Below are positions 37,470 to 52,808 of a stretch of DNA of 64,000 nucleotides, piece after piece. The notes below the pieces were generated by a model. It saw only the letters and a program-made list of their open reading frames with translations. It was not told where the DNA came from and searched no databases. The stretch covers positions 1,893,095-1,957,094 of the forward strand of contig NZ_LMEV01000017.1 of NCBI RefSeq assembly GCF_001426505.1, in the 5' to 3' direction. The stretch comes from Variovorax sp. Root473. Its GTDB lineage: Bacteria; Pseudomonadota; Gammaproteobacteria; Burkholderiales; Burkholderiaceae_C. Numbering within the stretch: the stretch's first letter is position 1; each line of letters begins with the position of its first letter. Both the position numbers and the translations under genes were made by a program.

Positions 37470-40400
37470 TCAGCGGGGTGCGCGGGCAGCCTGGAAAGCC
37501 GCCCACGGCATGCGTCGAAGCGCATCGCCCAGGTCGATGCGGCCGTCCGCGGCGGTCAGGGACTCGCCCGTCAGCAAGTCCTCGAGTGTCACCCGCTGCA
37601 GGCCGTCGGGCAGGCGCACCGTCGTGCCCTGCCATGCCGGCGCATCGGGGAGCGCCGGCGCGGCGTGATCGCCTGCGCTGCGATGCGACAGCACGGCGAA
37701 CAGGCGCCCCGTGATGACCACGAGCATCCGCCCTTCGTGGCGGCGCGCGAACGCCACGACATGCCGCGCCAGTGGGCCCTCGACCTGCAGCGGCTCGTAG
37801 CTGCCCTCGCGAAACAGCAAGGGCTGCGCGCGCCGCAACGACAGCAGCCGCCAGATGAACCACAGCTTCGCGCGGCCGTCGTGCGGTGCATCGACCATCG
37901 CGCGCACCTGCGCCGCGAGATCGCCTTGCCCTTCCATCGCCTGCAAAGCCGCCAGCCGTTCTTCGCGCAGGGCGTAGTCCACCGGCCGCCGGTTGTCCGG
38001 ATCGACCAGGCTCAGCTCGATGAGTTCGCTGCCCTGGTAGAGATCGGGCACGCCGGGCGAGCTGTATTTCAGCAAGGTGAGCGTGAGGCCGTTCCAGGCG
38101 CCGAACCACGCGAGCGTGTCGGCCAGCCGCTGGATGTCCGCAAGGCAGCCGTTCGTGGCCGGATCGGCCAGCAGAGCGCGCACGAAACCTTCGAGGCCGG
38201 CCTCGTAGTCGGCATCGGGCTGCGACCAGCGCGTGCGCAGCTTGGCTTCGCGCGCGGCCTTCTGCATGTATTGCCACATGCGGTCGCTGAAGCCCGGCGC
38301 GGTGTCGGCGTCCAGGCCGCCCACGGGCAGCGTGCCCAGCAGCGTCTGGTAGAGCAGGTACTCGTCGGTGCGCGATGGCGCTTCGCCGCTGGCCAGCCGG
38401 GGTCGCGCACTGCGGCACAGGCCGTGCCAGCGCGCGAGCGCCTGCATCCATTCCTCGGGCATCTCGGACAGCACGTCGATGCGATGGCGCACGTCTTCCG
38501 AGCGCTTGTTGTCGTGCGTCGAAGTCGCGAGCATCGTGTGCGGCCAGCGCCGCGCGCGGTCGGCACTCGCCGCATGGAAGGCCTCGACCTCGATGCCGAA
38601 GCGGTCGGGTTCGCCACCCACCTCGTTGAGCGCACTGAGTGGAAAGTAGCGGTAGAACGCCGTGTCCTCCACGCCCTTGGCCGCCACCGGTGCGCTGAAC
38701 TGCTGGAAGCGCACCGCGAAGCGCCGCACCTGTTCGCCGAGCGCGGCCGGGGCTGATGCGACGGCCTCGCCGCGCAACGCGCTGCGCACGAAGTCGAACA
38801 CCGAGCGGTCGGCATCGCCGCTGTGCTGCGTCGCCTGGTTCACGGCCTGGTTCACGGCCTCGTCGATGAAGCGCGCGTCCTGTGCGGACGGCCCCTCGAC
38901 GATGTAGGTCCGGTAGACCGGCATGCACGCGCCGACCTCGGCCAGCGCGCGGCGCAGTGCATTGAGCGTGTAGTCGCGCGTGCGGCGGTCGGCCCGCGCG
39001 ATGCGCAGCAGCTCGGTGGAGAGCACGTTCAGTTCCGACGAAAGCGCATTGCGCATCACCTCGCGCCGTCCCGCGCGGCACACCGCGGCGAAGTCGTCCG
39101 TCTCGCCGGTGAAGCGCTGCCAGGCATGCAGCACGGCGGACTCGGCCGTGGAGTCGACGAGCACGCCGTTGGCCACGTTCGCAAAGCGGTAGCCGGTGGT
39201 GCCGTGCACGTGCCAGCTGTCGGGCACGTCTTCGTGCGCACCGGCGATCTTCTCGGCCACCACGTACAGCGGGCGTGCCGGACGGCCGTCAGCCTCGTGC
39301 GGCGGCAGCACCAGGCCGGCGCGGCGCGCATAGCCTTCCTGCAGCTTGCGGAAGTAGTCCGCGGGGTCGTACAGGCCGTCGGGGTGGTCGATGCGCAGGC
39401 CGTCGACCACCCCAGCGGCCGCGAGGTCGAGCGCGAACGACTGCGTGGCCTCGAACACCTCGTCGCGCTCCATGCGCACGGCCGCCAGGTCGTTGATGTC
39501 GAAGAAGCGGCGGTAGTTGATTTCGTCCGCCGCCACGCGCCAGTGTGCGAGCCGGTAGGCCTGCGCCTCGATGAGCCGGTGCAGCGCATCGCGCGCGTCG
39601 GGCTGGGCCAGGTTCAGCTCGGCCACCGACGCCGCGAGCGCTTGCGCGACCGCCGGATGTCGCTGCGCCAGCCGCGCGAGCCGGGCCTTGAGAAGTTCCT
39701 TGTCGCGCACGCGCTCGGCCCGCGCCTGCGCTGCGTCCGTGTCGCGCGGCGGCAGGTGCCCGAACGCGGTCGACAGGCTCGCGAGCCGGGCGCACGCCGG
39801 CGCATCGCCCAGCCGCGCAAGCGCACGTTCAAGCACGAAGGGATAGCTCTCGGGTGCCAGCGGAAAGCGATGCGCGTAGTAGCGGACGGCCAGGCTGCCG
39901 GTCTCGCCTTCGAAGCGCAGCACCAGCTCGCCGTTGTCCAGCGCCTCGCCGTAGTGCACGCCCAGCACGGGCAGCAGCACCTTGCCGGTCAGCTCGACGT
40001 TGAGCGGCTGCCAGTCGATGTCGAAGTACGGCGCGAACCGCGAGGCCGGGCCGTTTTCCAGCACGTCCATCCACCACGCGTTGTCGGCGCCGAACACGCC
40101 CATGTGGTTGGGCACCATGTCCAGCAGCTGGCCGAGGCCGTGGGCCTTCAGCGCCTCGACGAAGCGCGCAAAGCCTGCTTCACCGCCGAGCTCGGGGTTG
40201 ACCTGCGCATGCGCGACCACGTCGTAGCCGTGCATGCTGCCTGCGCGGGCGCGCTGGATCGGCGAGCAGTACACATGGCTCACGCCGAGCTGCGCGAGGT
40301 AAGGCAGCACGCGGATCGCGTCGTCGAAGCCGAAGCCCTTGTGGAACTGCAGCCGGTATGTGGCGCGCGGCACGCGGGTCTGCAGGCCGGCCGATTCGCC

Positions 40401-42605
40401 ACCGGCTTCGGCCTTGCGAGGACGCGCCGCCCGCAGGGCTTCTCCCAGTGCGCGCATGCGCTCGCCCCCCACGAGGGCCGCGACCGGCTCGGGCAGCTTG
40501 CGCCGCCAGTTCGGGTGCGTGTCGACGGTGCCGGGCAGGTTGGCCTGCGCGACCACGCCGGCCACGTCTTCGAGCTGCACCATCATCAGCGCCGACGGCG
40601 TGGCCGCGAGAAAGGCGTGCGCCGCTTCGACGAGTCGCGCCGACGGCAGCGCGCCGCCCGCCGCATGCGCCACCTCCTCGCGCGACAGCAGGCCCGCCTG
40701 CTGCAGCGCCTGCATCAATGCGATGCGCTCCTTCGCGCGGTCCATGAGCTGCTGGTCGAACACCGCGGGGTCGGGGAACAGGTCGAGCGCGAGACGTTCG
40801 CGCAGGTCGGCGGCAGTCCACCAGCCGGCGAAGGTCGCGAGGTCGTGCGTGCCGATCGCGACCAGCGCGGCGGCCGGGTAGGCCTCGGGCGGCTTGAAGC
40901 GGCCGCTGTCGTGCTGCGTCTCGAAATACAGCAGGCGGTACGAGAGCACGTCGGCCTGCGCGAGCGCCTCGCGCACCGCGTCCTCGACCGTGCCCAGGTC
41001 TTCGCCCACGACCATGCAGCGGTTGCGATGGCTTTCGATCGCCACGATGGCGAGCAACTCGTCCAGCGGATAGGACACGTACGCGCCCTCGCGCGCGCTC
41101 GCGCCGCGCGGAATCCAGAACAGCCGCATCAACCCCATCACGTGGTCGATGCGCAGCGCGCCCGCGCCACGCATGGCGGCGCGCAGCGTCTCGAGGAAGA
41201 AGCGATGGCCATCGGCGCGCAGGCGGTCGGGGCGCAGTGGCGGCAGGCCCCAGCCCTGGCCGGCGGGGTTGAATTCGTCGGGCGGTGCGCCCACGCTGGC
41301 GCCTTGTGCGAACACGGCTTGCGCGCCCCAGGCGTCGGAGCCGGCGCGGTCCACCGACACCGCCAGGTCCATGTACAGGCCGATGCCCATGCCGAGCGCA
41401 TCGCAACGCGCCGCCACGCGCGCCAGCTGCCGCGCCGCCACCCACTGCAGGTACTGGTGGAACTGCACGCGCGGTGCATGCGCCACGGCGAACGCGGTCA
41501 CCTCGGCCGAGCCGGGGTCGCGGTAAGCGGCGGGCCAGTCGTGCCAGTCCCACGCGCCGCCTTCGCTCGCGAGGAAGTGCGCCTGCAGCGTTTCGAACAG
41601 CGCGTGCTGGCGCAGCGCTTCGCCGCCCTGCGCAACGAAGGCGAGGAACGCGCGGCCGGTCTCGCTCGGGGCGCCGTCCTCGGGAAGGTGCCGCGCGCAG
41701 AAATGCGTGAAGAGCAGCGCAAGCACCTCGAACTTCGCGGCCGCCACGCCGGCGTGGTCGACCAGCGGGCTGGCACGCAACGCGGCGAGCCACGCCTGGA
41801 AGTCGGGCGACTGCACACGCTCGCGCGCCGCATCGCAGGTCCCGAAGCCTTCCACTGCTTCCACATCGATGCACAGCACGTTGAGCTGCTGGCGCGACGA
41901 CGGGCTGTACGGGCTCGTGTGCAGCGGCGTGCTCGCGAACAGCGCATGCAGCGGGTTGAGTCCGATCACGTCGACTCCCTGCGCCGCCATGCGCACGGCC
42001 AGGTCTTCCAGGTCGCCGAAGTCGCCGATGCCCCAGTTGCTCGGCGAGCGCAGGCTGTACAGCTGCACGGCGGGCCCCCAGACGCGCCGGCCGTTGCGCA
42101 CTGCGGGCGGCCGGTAGCAGCGGCCCGGCGAGGCCAGCACGCGGGTCTCGCCGGGCAGCCCTTCGATGCGCAGGCAGTGGTAGCCGGCTTCGAGTGCCAG
42201 CGGCACCCGCAGCGTGCGCTGGCACCAGGCGACGCCGTCGATGTCGGTGCGGTCGGTTTCCGCGAAGGCGTGGGCATCGGCCTCGCCTTCCACCTCGCGG
42301 CCGTGCGCGTCCGCGAGCTGCCAGCGCAGCCGCGCCATCGACGCCGGCATCCGCAGCGGCACCGACCATGCGGCGCTGCCGGCCTGCACGACCTGCACCG
42401 GCGGCAGCGCCTGCGCCCAGCGCGCACGGTGGGCCGCGGCCAGCGCGGGGCCCGCATCGTCCGTGGTGTCGAGCCGCACGCCGAACTCGGCCAGCAGGGC
42501 GATCAGGCTGTCGGTGGAGGCCTCGCGCCGGACGCCGAAGGCGTCGAAGTAGCCGGTCGCGATGCCGAAGTGCGCGCACAGCTGGCGGAAGGCGTCATTC
42601 ACCAT
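37470..42605 (-). CDS. Bifunctional 4-alpha-glucanotransferase / malto-oligosyltrehalose synthase (MalQ-TreY fusion)
   Basis: 1711 residues, about the sum of two enzymes. Residues ~1-725 are a GH77 amylomaltase: YSLRSPSNWGIGDFGDLEDL, ALRIDHVMGLMRLFW (nucleophile Asp), MVVGEDLGTV (acid/base Glu) and AIGTHDLATFAGWW. Residues ~745-1711 are a GH13 TreY: ATYRLQFHKGFGF, LLDMVPNHMGV, DGLRIDHPDGLYDPADYF (Asp), YVVAEKIAG (Glu) and ATSTHDNKRSEDVRHRI (Asp). MalQ reshuffles short maltodextrins and TreY converts the reducing-end bond to trehalosyl. Last gene of the operon; its ATG overlaps the treZ stop by 11 bases. Confidence 0.92.
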   Translation of the reverse strand: MVNDAFRQLCAHFGIATGYFDAFGVRREASTDSLIALLAEFGVRLDTTDDAGPALAAAHRARWAQALPPVQVVQAGSAAWSVPLRMPASMARLRWQLADAHGREVEGEADAHAFAETDRTDIDGVAWCQRTLRVPLALEAGYHCLRIEGLPGETRVLASPGRCYRPPAVRNGRRVWGPAVQLYSLRSPSNWGIGDFGDLEDLAVRMAAQGVDVIGLNPLHALFASTPLHTSPYSPSSRQQLNVLCIDVEAVEGFGTCDAARERVQSPDFQAWLAALRASPLVDHAGVAAAKFEVLALLFTHFCARHLPEDGAPSETGRAFLAFVAQGGEALRQHALFETLQAHFLASEGGAWDWHDWPAAYRDPGSAEVTAFAVAHAPRVQFHQYLQWVAARQLARVAARCDALGMGIGLYMDLAVSVDRAGSDAWGAQAVFAQGASVGAPPDEFNPAGQGWGLPPLRPDRLRADGHRFFLETLRAAMRGAGALRIDHVMGLMRLFWIPRGASAREGAYVSYPLDELLAIVAIESHRNRCMVVGEDLGTVEDAVREALAQADVLSYRLLYFETQHDSGRFKPPEAYPAAALVAIGTHDLATFAGWWTAADLRERLALDLFPDPAVFDQQLMDRAKERIALMQALQQAGLLSREEVAHAAGGALPSARLVEAAHAFLAATPSALMMVQLEDVAGVVAQANLPGTVDTHPNWRRKLPEPVAALVGGERMRALGEALRAARPRKAEAGGESAGLQTRVPRATYRLQFHKGFGFDDAIRVLPYLAQLGVSHVYCSPIQRARAGSMHGYDVVAHAQVNPELGGEAGFARFVEALKAHGLGQLLDMVPNHMGVFGADNAWWMDVLENGPASRFAPYFDIDWQPLNVELTGKVLLPVLGVHYGEALDNGELVLRFEGETGSLAVRYYAHRFPLAPESYPFVLERALARLGDAPACARLASLSTAFGHLPPRDTDAAQARAERVRDKELLKARLARLAQRHPAVAQALAASVAELNLAQPDARDALHRLIEAQAYRLAHWRVAADEINYRRFFDINDLAAVRMERDEVFEATQSFALDLAAAGVVDGLRIDHPDGLYDPADYFRKLQEGYARRAGLVLPPHEADGRPARPLYVVAEKIAGAHEDVPDSWHVHGTTGYRFANVANGVLVDSTAESAVLHAWQRFTGETDDFAAVCRAGRREVMRNALSSELNVLSTELLRIARADRRTRDYTLNALRRALAEVGACMPVYRTYIVEGPSAQDARFIDEAVNQAVNQATQHSGDADRSVFDFVRSALRGEAVASAPAALGEQVRRFAVRFQQFSAPVAAKGVEDTAFYRYFPLSALNEVGGEPDRFGIEVEAFHAASADRARRWPHTMLATSTHDNKRSEDVRHRIDVLSEMPEEWMQALARWHGLCRSARPRLASGEAPSRTDEYLLYQTLLGTLPVGGLDADTAPGFSDRMWQYMQKAAREAKLRTRWSQPDADYEAGLEGFVRALLADPATNGCLADIQRLADTLAWFGAWNGLTLTLLKYSSPGVPDLYQGSELIELSLVDPDNRRPVDYALREERLAALQAMEGQGDLAAQVRAMVDAPHDGRAKLWFIWRLLSLRRAQPLLFREGSYEPLQVEGPLARHVVAFARRHEGRMLVVITGRLFAVLSHRSAGDHAAPALPDAPAWQGTTVRLPDGLQRVTLEDLLTGESLTAADGRIDLGDALRRMPWAAFQAARAPR

Positions 42606-44411
42606 GCGGCGCTTCCAGCGTCACATGCAGCGCGCCGCGGCCCAGGCTCAGCGTGCCTTCGCTGCGTGCCACGCCGTCGCTGTGGACCACCTCGCCCGGC
42701 AGGTCGGCGAGCAACTCCACGGGTTGCGTGCCGAAGTGGGCCAGCAGGTAAAGCCGCGCCGCGCCCAGGTCCCATTGCACCTGCAGCGTGCCGTTCTCGC
42801 ACCGCCAGCTGCCCGCGCCCGCCATGCCCCCGAGCCGGGGCACGATGAGGCGATGGCGCAGCGCCAGCAGCTGCTGCACCTCGCACAGCCGCGCAAAGTG
42901 CGCGCGCGTGCCGCGTTCGCGCCAGCGCAGCTTCGACGCAGCGAAGGTCGCCTCGGCATTCGGATCGGGAATGCGGGCGCGCGCCTCTTCGTCCGCGAAG
43001 GCAGCAAAGCCGCCGAACTCCGCACGGCGGCCCTCGGACACCGCGCTGGCCAGGTCCGGCCCGAAATCGCAGAAGTACTGGAACGGCGTGGAGGCCGCGA
43101 ACTCGTCGCCCATGAACAGCATCGGCACGTGCGGCGAGAGCAGCAGGCAGGCCATGGCCGCGCGCACCAGCACCGGGTCACCCAGCGTGTGGATGCGTTC
43201 GCCGAAGGCGCGGTTACCGACCTGGTCGTGCGTCTGCAGGAACGACACGAAGGCCGGCGACGGCAGCCGCGTGCTCGGCTCGCCGCGCGCCTGGCCATGG
43301 CGGAAGGCGGACGGCTGCCCCTGGTAGACGAAGCCCTCGGCCAGCGCCTGCGCGAACCGACGCACCGGGTCGTCGGCATAGTCGGCGTAGTAGCCATCGC
43401 CCTCGCCGGTGACCAGCACATGCACCGCGTGGTGCAGGTCGTCGTTCCATTGCGCCGTGCCGGCCACCGGATGCCCGCGGCTGTCGCGCAGCAGCATCGA
43501 GGCCTGGTTGGCGTCGTTTTCCAGCACCAGGTGCACGTGGCGCTCGCGGGCCGGTCCGTGGTTCAGCGCCTCGCGGATCTCATGCACGATGTGCGGGCGC
43601 GTCTCGTCGTGGATGGCGTGCACCGCGTCCATGCGCAGGCCGTCGAAGCGGAACTCTTCCACCCAGTAGAGCGCGTTGTGAATGAAGAAATCGCGCACCG
43701 TGCGCGAGCGCGGCCCGTCGAAGTTGATGGCCGCGCCCCAGGGCGTCTGCTTGCCGGCGTTGAAGAACTCGGGGCAGTAGGCGTGCAGGTAGTTGCCTTC
43801 GGGTCCGAAGTGGTTGTAGACCACGTCGAGCAGCACCATGAGGCCGAGCGCATGCGCGGCATCGACCAGCGCCTTCAGCTCGTCGGGCGTGCCGTACGCG
43901 GCGTCGGGCGCAAACGGCAGCACGCCGTCGTAGCCCCAGTTGCGGCGCCCCGGAAAGTCGGCGAGCGGCATCAGTTCGACCGCGGTGATGCCCAGTTCGG
44001 CCAGCGCGCCGAGCCGCGCCGTCGCCGCGCGCAGCGTGCCTTCCTCGGTGAAGGTGCCGACGTGCAGTTCGTAGACCACCGCCTCTTCCCACGGCCGGCC
44101 GCGCCAGGCGTCGTCGGTCCAGGCGAAGCGGCGCGGGTCGATCACCATGCTCGCGCCGTGCACGTCGTCGGGGTTGAAGCGCGAGGCCGGGTCGGGCACG
44201 CGCGTGCCGTCGGGCAGGCGGAAGCTGTAGCGGTCGCCGTGCACCGCATCGAGCACCGTCAGGCGGTGCCAGCCCTTGGCGTCGCGCGTCATCGGCTGCG
44301 ACGCGGCGGCATGCTCGAGCACGATCGCTTCGGCCGATGGCGCCCACAGGGCGAACTCGACGCCCTTCTCCTGCACCGTGGCGCCGAAGGGCATGGGGTG
44401 GGCGTGGCGGT

Positions 44412-44415
<4 letters not shown>
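42595..44415 (-). CDS. treZ: Malto-oligosyltrehalose trehalohydrolase
   Basis: 606 residues. N-terminal carbohydrate-binding module (FGATVQEKGVEFALWAPSAE) and a GH13 barrel with LMVLLDVVYNHFGPEGNYL, FRFDGLRMDAVHAI (nucleophile Asp), VHLVLENDANQ (Glu) and FLQTHDQVGNRAFG (Asp). It releases free trehalose from the product of TreY. Start MNRHAHPMPFG shares the ATGA overlap with the glgX stop. Follows glgX, as in many trehalose operons. Confidence 0.94.
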
Positions 44416-46574
<2,159 letters not shown>

Positions 46575-46606
46575 TCAGGGGCCGATGGGCAGTAGACGAT
46601 GGAAAT

Positions 46607-47356
46607 TCAACGGGGGGGACGGTCGGTGGTGTCGAAGCGCGGTGGCGTGCCCACCGGCGTGACGGCGGGCGGGGCTGTCTTGCTGTCGCCGACCTGCCGA
46701 GGCCACCAGCGTTCGATCTGCGACTTCGCCCAGTCCTTGCCCGCCAGGCCGAAGGCCAGCGCCAATGCAAAGACCACGCCGGCCAGGATCACGAGGAAGC
46801 TCTCGCGCACGATGTCGCCGCCCACCTTCACCTGGTCGAGCGCGATGAGGATCACGAAGGCCATCACCGCGTACTGCGCCACTTTGCCGAAGAGCACGGC
46901 GTCCTGCATCTTCACGCTGCGGAAATAGCTGCCCACGGCCTCGCCCACGAAGCGTGCAAAGTACGAGCCGAAGGCCAGCACCAGCAGCGCGACGAACACG
47001 TTGGGCACGAACCAGACGATGCGCCCCAGCAGGTCGGCGATGTAGCTCAGCCCCATGCCGTTGAAGGCGATGAGCAGCGAGGCCAGGATCACCAGCCAGT
47101 AGGTCAGCACGCCGAACAGGCTGCTGGTGTCGCCCTGCAGCCCGCCCTGGCGCAGGAAGTTGTCCAGCCCTGCGCGCTCGGTGAGCACGTTGAAGTTGAC
47201 GGCGCGCAGCGCCTTGGTCACGGCGAAGCGGGCCGCCTTGGCGACCAGCCAGCCGACGAGCACCACCACCAGCCCGATCAGCAGGCGCGGAATGAAGGCG
47301 CCGACCTGGTAGAGGATGGCGCGCAGCGGCTCCAGGTGAATGCCGAAGTTTTCCAT
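46607..47356 (-). CDS. Small MscS-like membrane protein (conserved TM helix)
   Basis: 249 residues with about five hydrophobic segments (ILYQVGAFIPRLLIGLVVVL, SSLFGVLTYWLVILASLLIA, IVWFVPNVFVALLVLAFGSY, AVMAFVILIALDQV, SFLVILAGVVFALALAFGLA). It resembles the conserved helix region of mechanosensitive-channel family proteins but lacks the large cytoplasmic MscS domain. A GTG at 47401 would extend it by 15 residues and overlap the treS stop; the ATG at 47356 has a weak GGAAG site. It lies inside the trehalose operon between treS and glgX, suggesting a link to osmotic stress. Confidence 0.75.
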   Translation of the reverse strand: MENFGIHLEPLRAILYQVGAFIPRLLIGLVVVLVGWLVAKAARFAVTKALRAVNFNVLTERAGLDNFLRQGGLQGDTSSLFGVLTYWLVILASLLIAFNGMGLSYIADLLGRIVWFVPNVFVALLVLAFGSYFARFVGEAVGSYFRSVKMQDAVLFGKVAQYAVMAFVILIALDQVKVGGDIVRESFLVILAGVVFALALAFGLAGKDWAKSQIERWWPRQVGDSKTAPPAVTPVGTPPRFDTTDRPPR

Positions 47357-47393
47357 GGTGAGTCTTCCGTTGAGTGGCTTGGAGATGGCGGGG

Positions 47394-50729
<3,336 letters not shown>

Positions 50730-50750
50730 GGGCGATTCGCCTTCTTGGTC

Positions 50751-52808
50751 TTAGAGGAAGTAGTCGAAGTCGCGCTCGTCGCCGTGGCGGCGACGCACCA
50801 CGAAGATGTGCGCGGGCACGCTGCGGGGATCGAGCCGGATGTAGTGCCAGTCGCCCTGCCAGGTGAAGCGCTGGTTGCTCAGCAGGTCGTGCATCTGGAA
50901 CGCCTGCCCGTCCTTCACACCCACGCTCGCGGGCTCCAGCCCGACCCAGCCGGTCTGCACGTGATGCGGGTCGAGGTTGACCACGGTGACGATCACGTTC
51001 TCGCCATCGGGCGAGGCCTTGGCATAGGCCAGCAGCTGGTCGTTGTCGATGTGCAGGAACCGCAGGCCCCGGTCGCGCTGCAGCGCCGGGTTCTCGCGGC
51101 GGATGCGGTTCACCTGCGCGATGAAGGGCTCAAGGCTGTCCGGGTCGTCGGCAGGCCGGTGGCGCAGCTGGTACTTCTCGGAGTCGAGGTATTCCTCGCT
51201 GCCGGCGCTGCGCGGCAGGTGCTCGCGCCGTTCGTAGGCCGGCCCGTAGATGCCGTAGTTGGCCGCCAGCGTGGCGGCCAGCACCAGGCGCGACATGTAC
51301 ACGGCAGGCTCGCCGGTCTGCAGCTGCTCGTGCAGGATGTCGGGCGTGTTGGGCCAGGCGTTGGGACGGAAGTAGTCGATGCCGGGTTCGGTCGAGAGCT
51401 CGGTGAAGTACGCCTGCAGCTCTTCCTTGGTGTTGCGCCAGGTGAAGTAGGTGTAGCTCTGCGAGAAGCCCAGCTTGGCGAGCCGGTGCATCACCTTCGG
51501 CCGCGTGAAGGCCTCGGCCAGGAAGATCACGTCGGGGTGCGCGCGCTTCACCTCGCCGATGACCCACTCCCAGAACGGGAAGGCCTTGGTGTGCGGGTTG
51601 TCGACGCGGAAGATGCGCACGCCCTCCCCGATCCAGTGGTCGATCACGCGCTTGAGCTCGGCCCACAGGCCGCGCCAGTCTTCGCACTCGAAGTTGAACG
51701 GATAGATGTCCTGGTACTTCTTGGGCGGGTTCTCGGCGTACTGCACGGTGCCGTCGGGGCGCCAGCGGAACCAGCCGGGATGCGCCTTCACATACGGGTG
51801 GTCGGGCGCGCACTGGAAGGCGATGTCGAGCGCAATCTCCAGGCCGTGCTCGGTGGCGCGCGCCACCAGGTGGCGAAAGTCTTCGGGCGTGCCGAGCGCC
51901 GGCAGGATCGCCGTGTGCCCGCCCTCGGCCGCGCCGATGGCCCAGGGGCTCCCGACGTCGTCGGGGCCGGCCTGCAGCGCGTTGTTGGGGCCCTTGCGCT
52001 GTTCGCGGCCGATGGGGTGGATCGGCGGAAAGTACAGCACGTCGAAGCCCATGGCGGCGATGGCCGGCAGGCGCGCCTCCACGTCCTTGAACGTGCCATG
52101 CACGCCCGGCGCGGGACCCGTCGAGCGCGGAAAGAGTTCGTACCAGGTGCTGAAGCGCGCGCGCTCGCGGTCGGCGACCAGCGGCAGCTCGACCGGGTGG
52201 CGCACCGCATGCTGGCGGTCGGGGTGGCGCCGCGCGAGTTCGGCGTATTCGTCGTCCAGCGCCAGCGCCTTCAGCGACACCATGTCGGACCCGGGGCTGG
52301 CCGCCACGGCATCGAGCTCGGTGGCCCAGCGCTGCAACGCGACGCGGTCGGCACCCTCGGCGCGCGCCGCGGCGGCCGCGATTTCGAGCGCGCCGATCTG
52401 CGCGGCAATGCGCACGTCGTCGGGATCGACGCGCCGCGTCATCTCGCTGCGCCACGACTCGAAGGGGTCGACCCACGCGACGACGGTGTAGACATAGCGC
52501 CCCGGCGACGGCGGCGAGAACGCAGCCTCCCAGACGTCGTTGCCCAGTGCCCTCATCGGCACCTCGCGGAAGTCCTTCTGCTCATTTGCGCGCCAGCACA
52601 GCTGCACGCGCACCACGTCGTGGCCGTCGGTGAAGCAATGGGCCCGCACCGGCACGCGCTCGCCAGCCACGCACTTCACGGGGAAGCGGCCGTGGTCGAC
52701 GTTCGGCAGCACGGCATCGATGACGGCACGGACCGCGCCGTCGGGCACGCCGATGTCGATTCCACCGTTCGCCACGGCGGCGGGCTTGTTCGAAAAAATG
52801 TTCTTCAT
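50751..52808 (-). CDS. glgE: Alpha-1,4-glucan:maltose-1-phosphate maltosyltransferase
   Basis: 685 residues. After an N-terminal beta domain (RVQLCWRANEQKDF, PGRYVYTVVAWVDPFESW) comes a GH13 barrel with the GlgE hallmarks: FPPIHPIGREQRKGPNN, FRVDNPHTKAFPFWEW (nucleophile Asp), VIFLAEAFTRPKVM (acid/base Glu) and FFRPNAWPNTPDIL-type region (visible as DYFRPNAWPNTPDI). It extends linear alpha-glucan with maltose units. The ATG at 52808 shares ATGA with the glgB stop. It acts between treS/mak and glgB. Confidence 0.96.
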   Translation of the reverse strand: MKNIFSNKPAAVANGGIDIGVPDGAVRAVIDAVLPNVDHGRFPVKCVAGERVPVRAHCFTDGHDVVRVQLCWRANEQKDFREVPMRALGNDVWEAAFSPPSPGRYVYTVVAWVDPFESWRSEMTRRVDPDDVRIAAQIGALEIAAAAARAEGADRVALQRWATELDAVAASPGSDMVSLKALALDDEYAELARRHPDRQHAVRHPVELPLVADRERARFSTWYELFPRSTGPAPGVHGTFKDVEARLPAIAAMGFDVLYFPPIHPIGREQRKGPNNALQAGPDDVGSPWAIGAAEGGHTAILPALGTPEDFRHLVARATEHGLEIALDIAFQCAPDHPYVKAHPGWFRWRPDGTVQYAENPPKKYQDIYPFNFECEDWRGLWAELKRVIDHWIGEGVRIFRVDNPHTKAFPFWEWVIGEVKRAHPDVIFLAEAFTRPKVMHRLAKLGFSQSYTYFTWRNTKEELQAYFTELSTEPGIDYFRPNAWPNTPDILHEQLQTGEPAVYMSRLVLAATLAANYGIYGPAYERREHLPRSAGSEEYLDSEKYQLRHRPADDPDSLEPFIAQVNRIRRENPALQRDRGLRFLHIDNDQLLAYAKASPDGENVIVTVVNLDPHHVQTGWVGLEPASVGVKDGQAFQMHDLLSNQRFTWQGDWHYIRLDPRSVPAHIFVVRRRHGDERDFDYFL

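Noticed and set aside
38823..42848. A 1341-codon plus-strand frame opposite malQ/treY and treZ
   Set aside because: Antisense frame of GC-rich coding sequence with no domain; the minus strand carries complete catalytic motifs.
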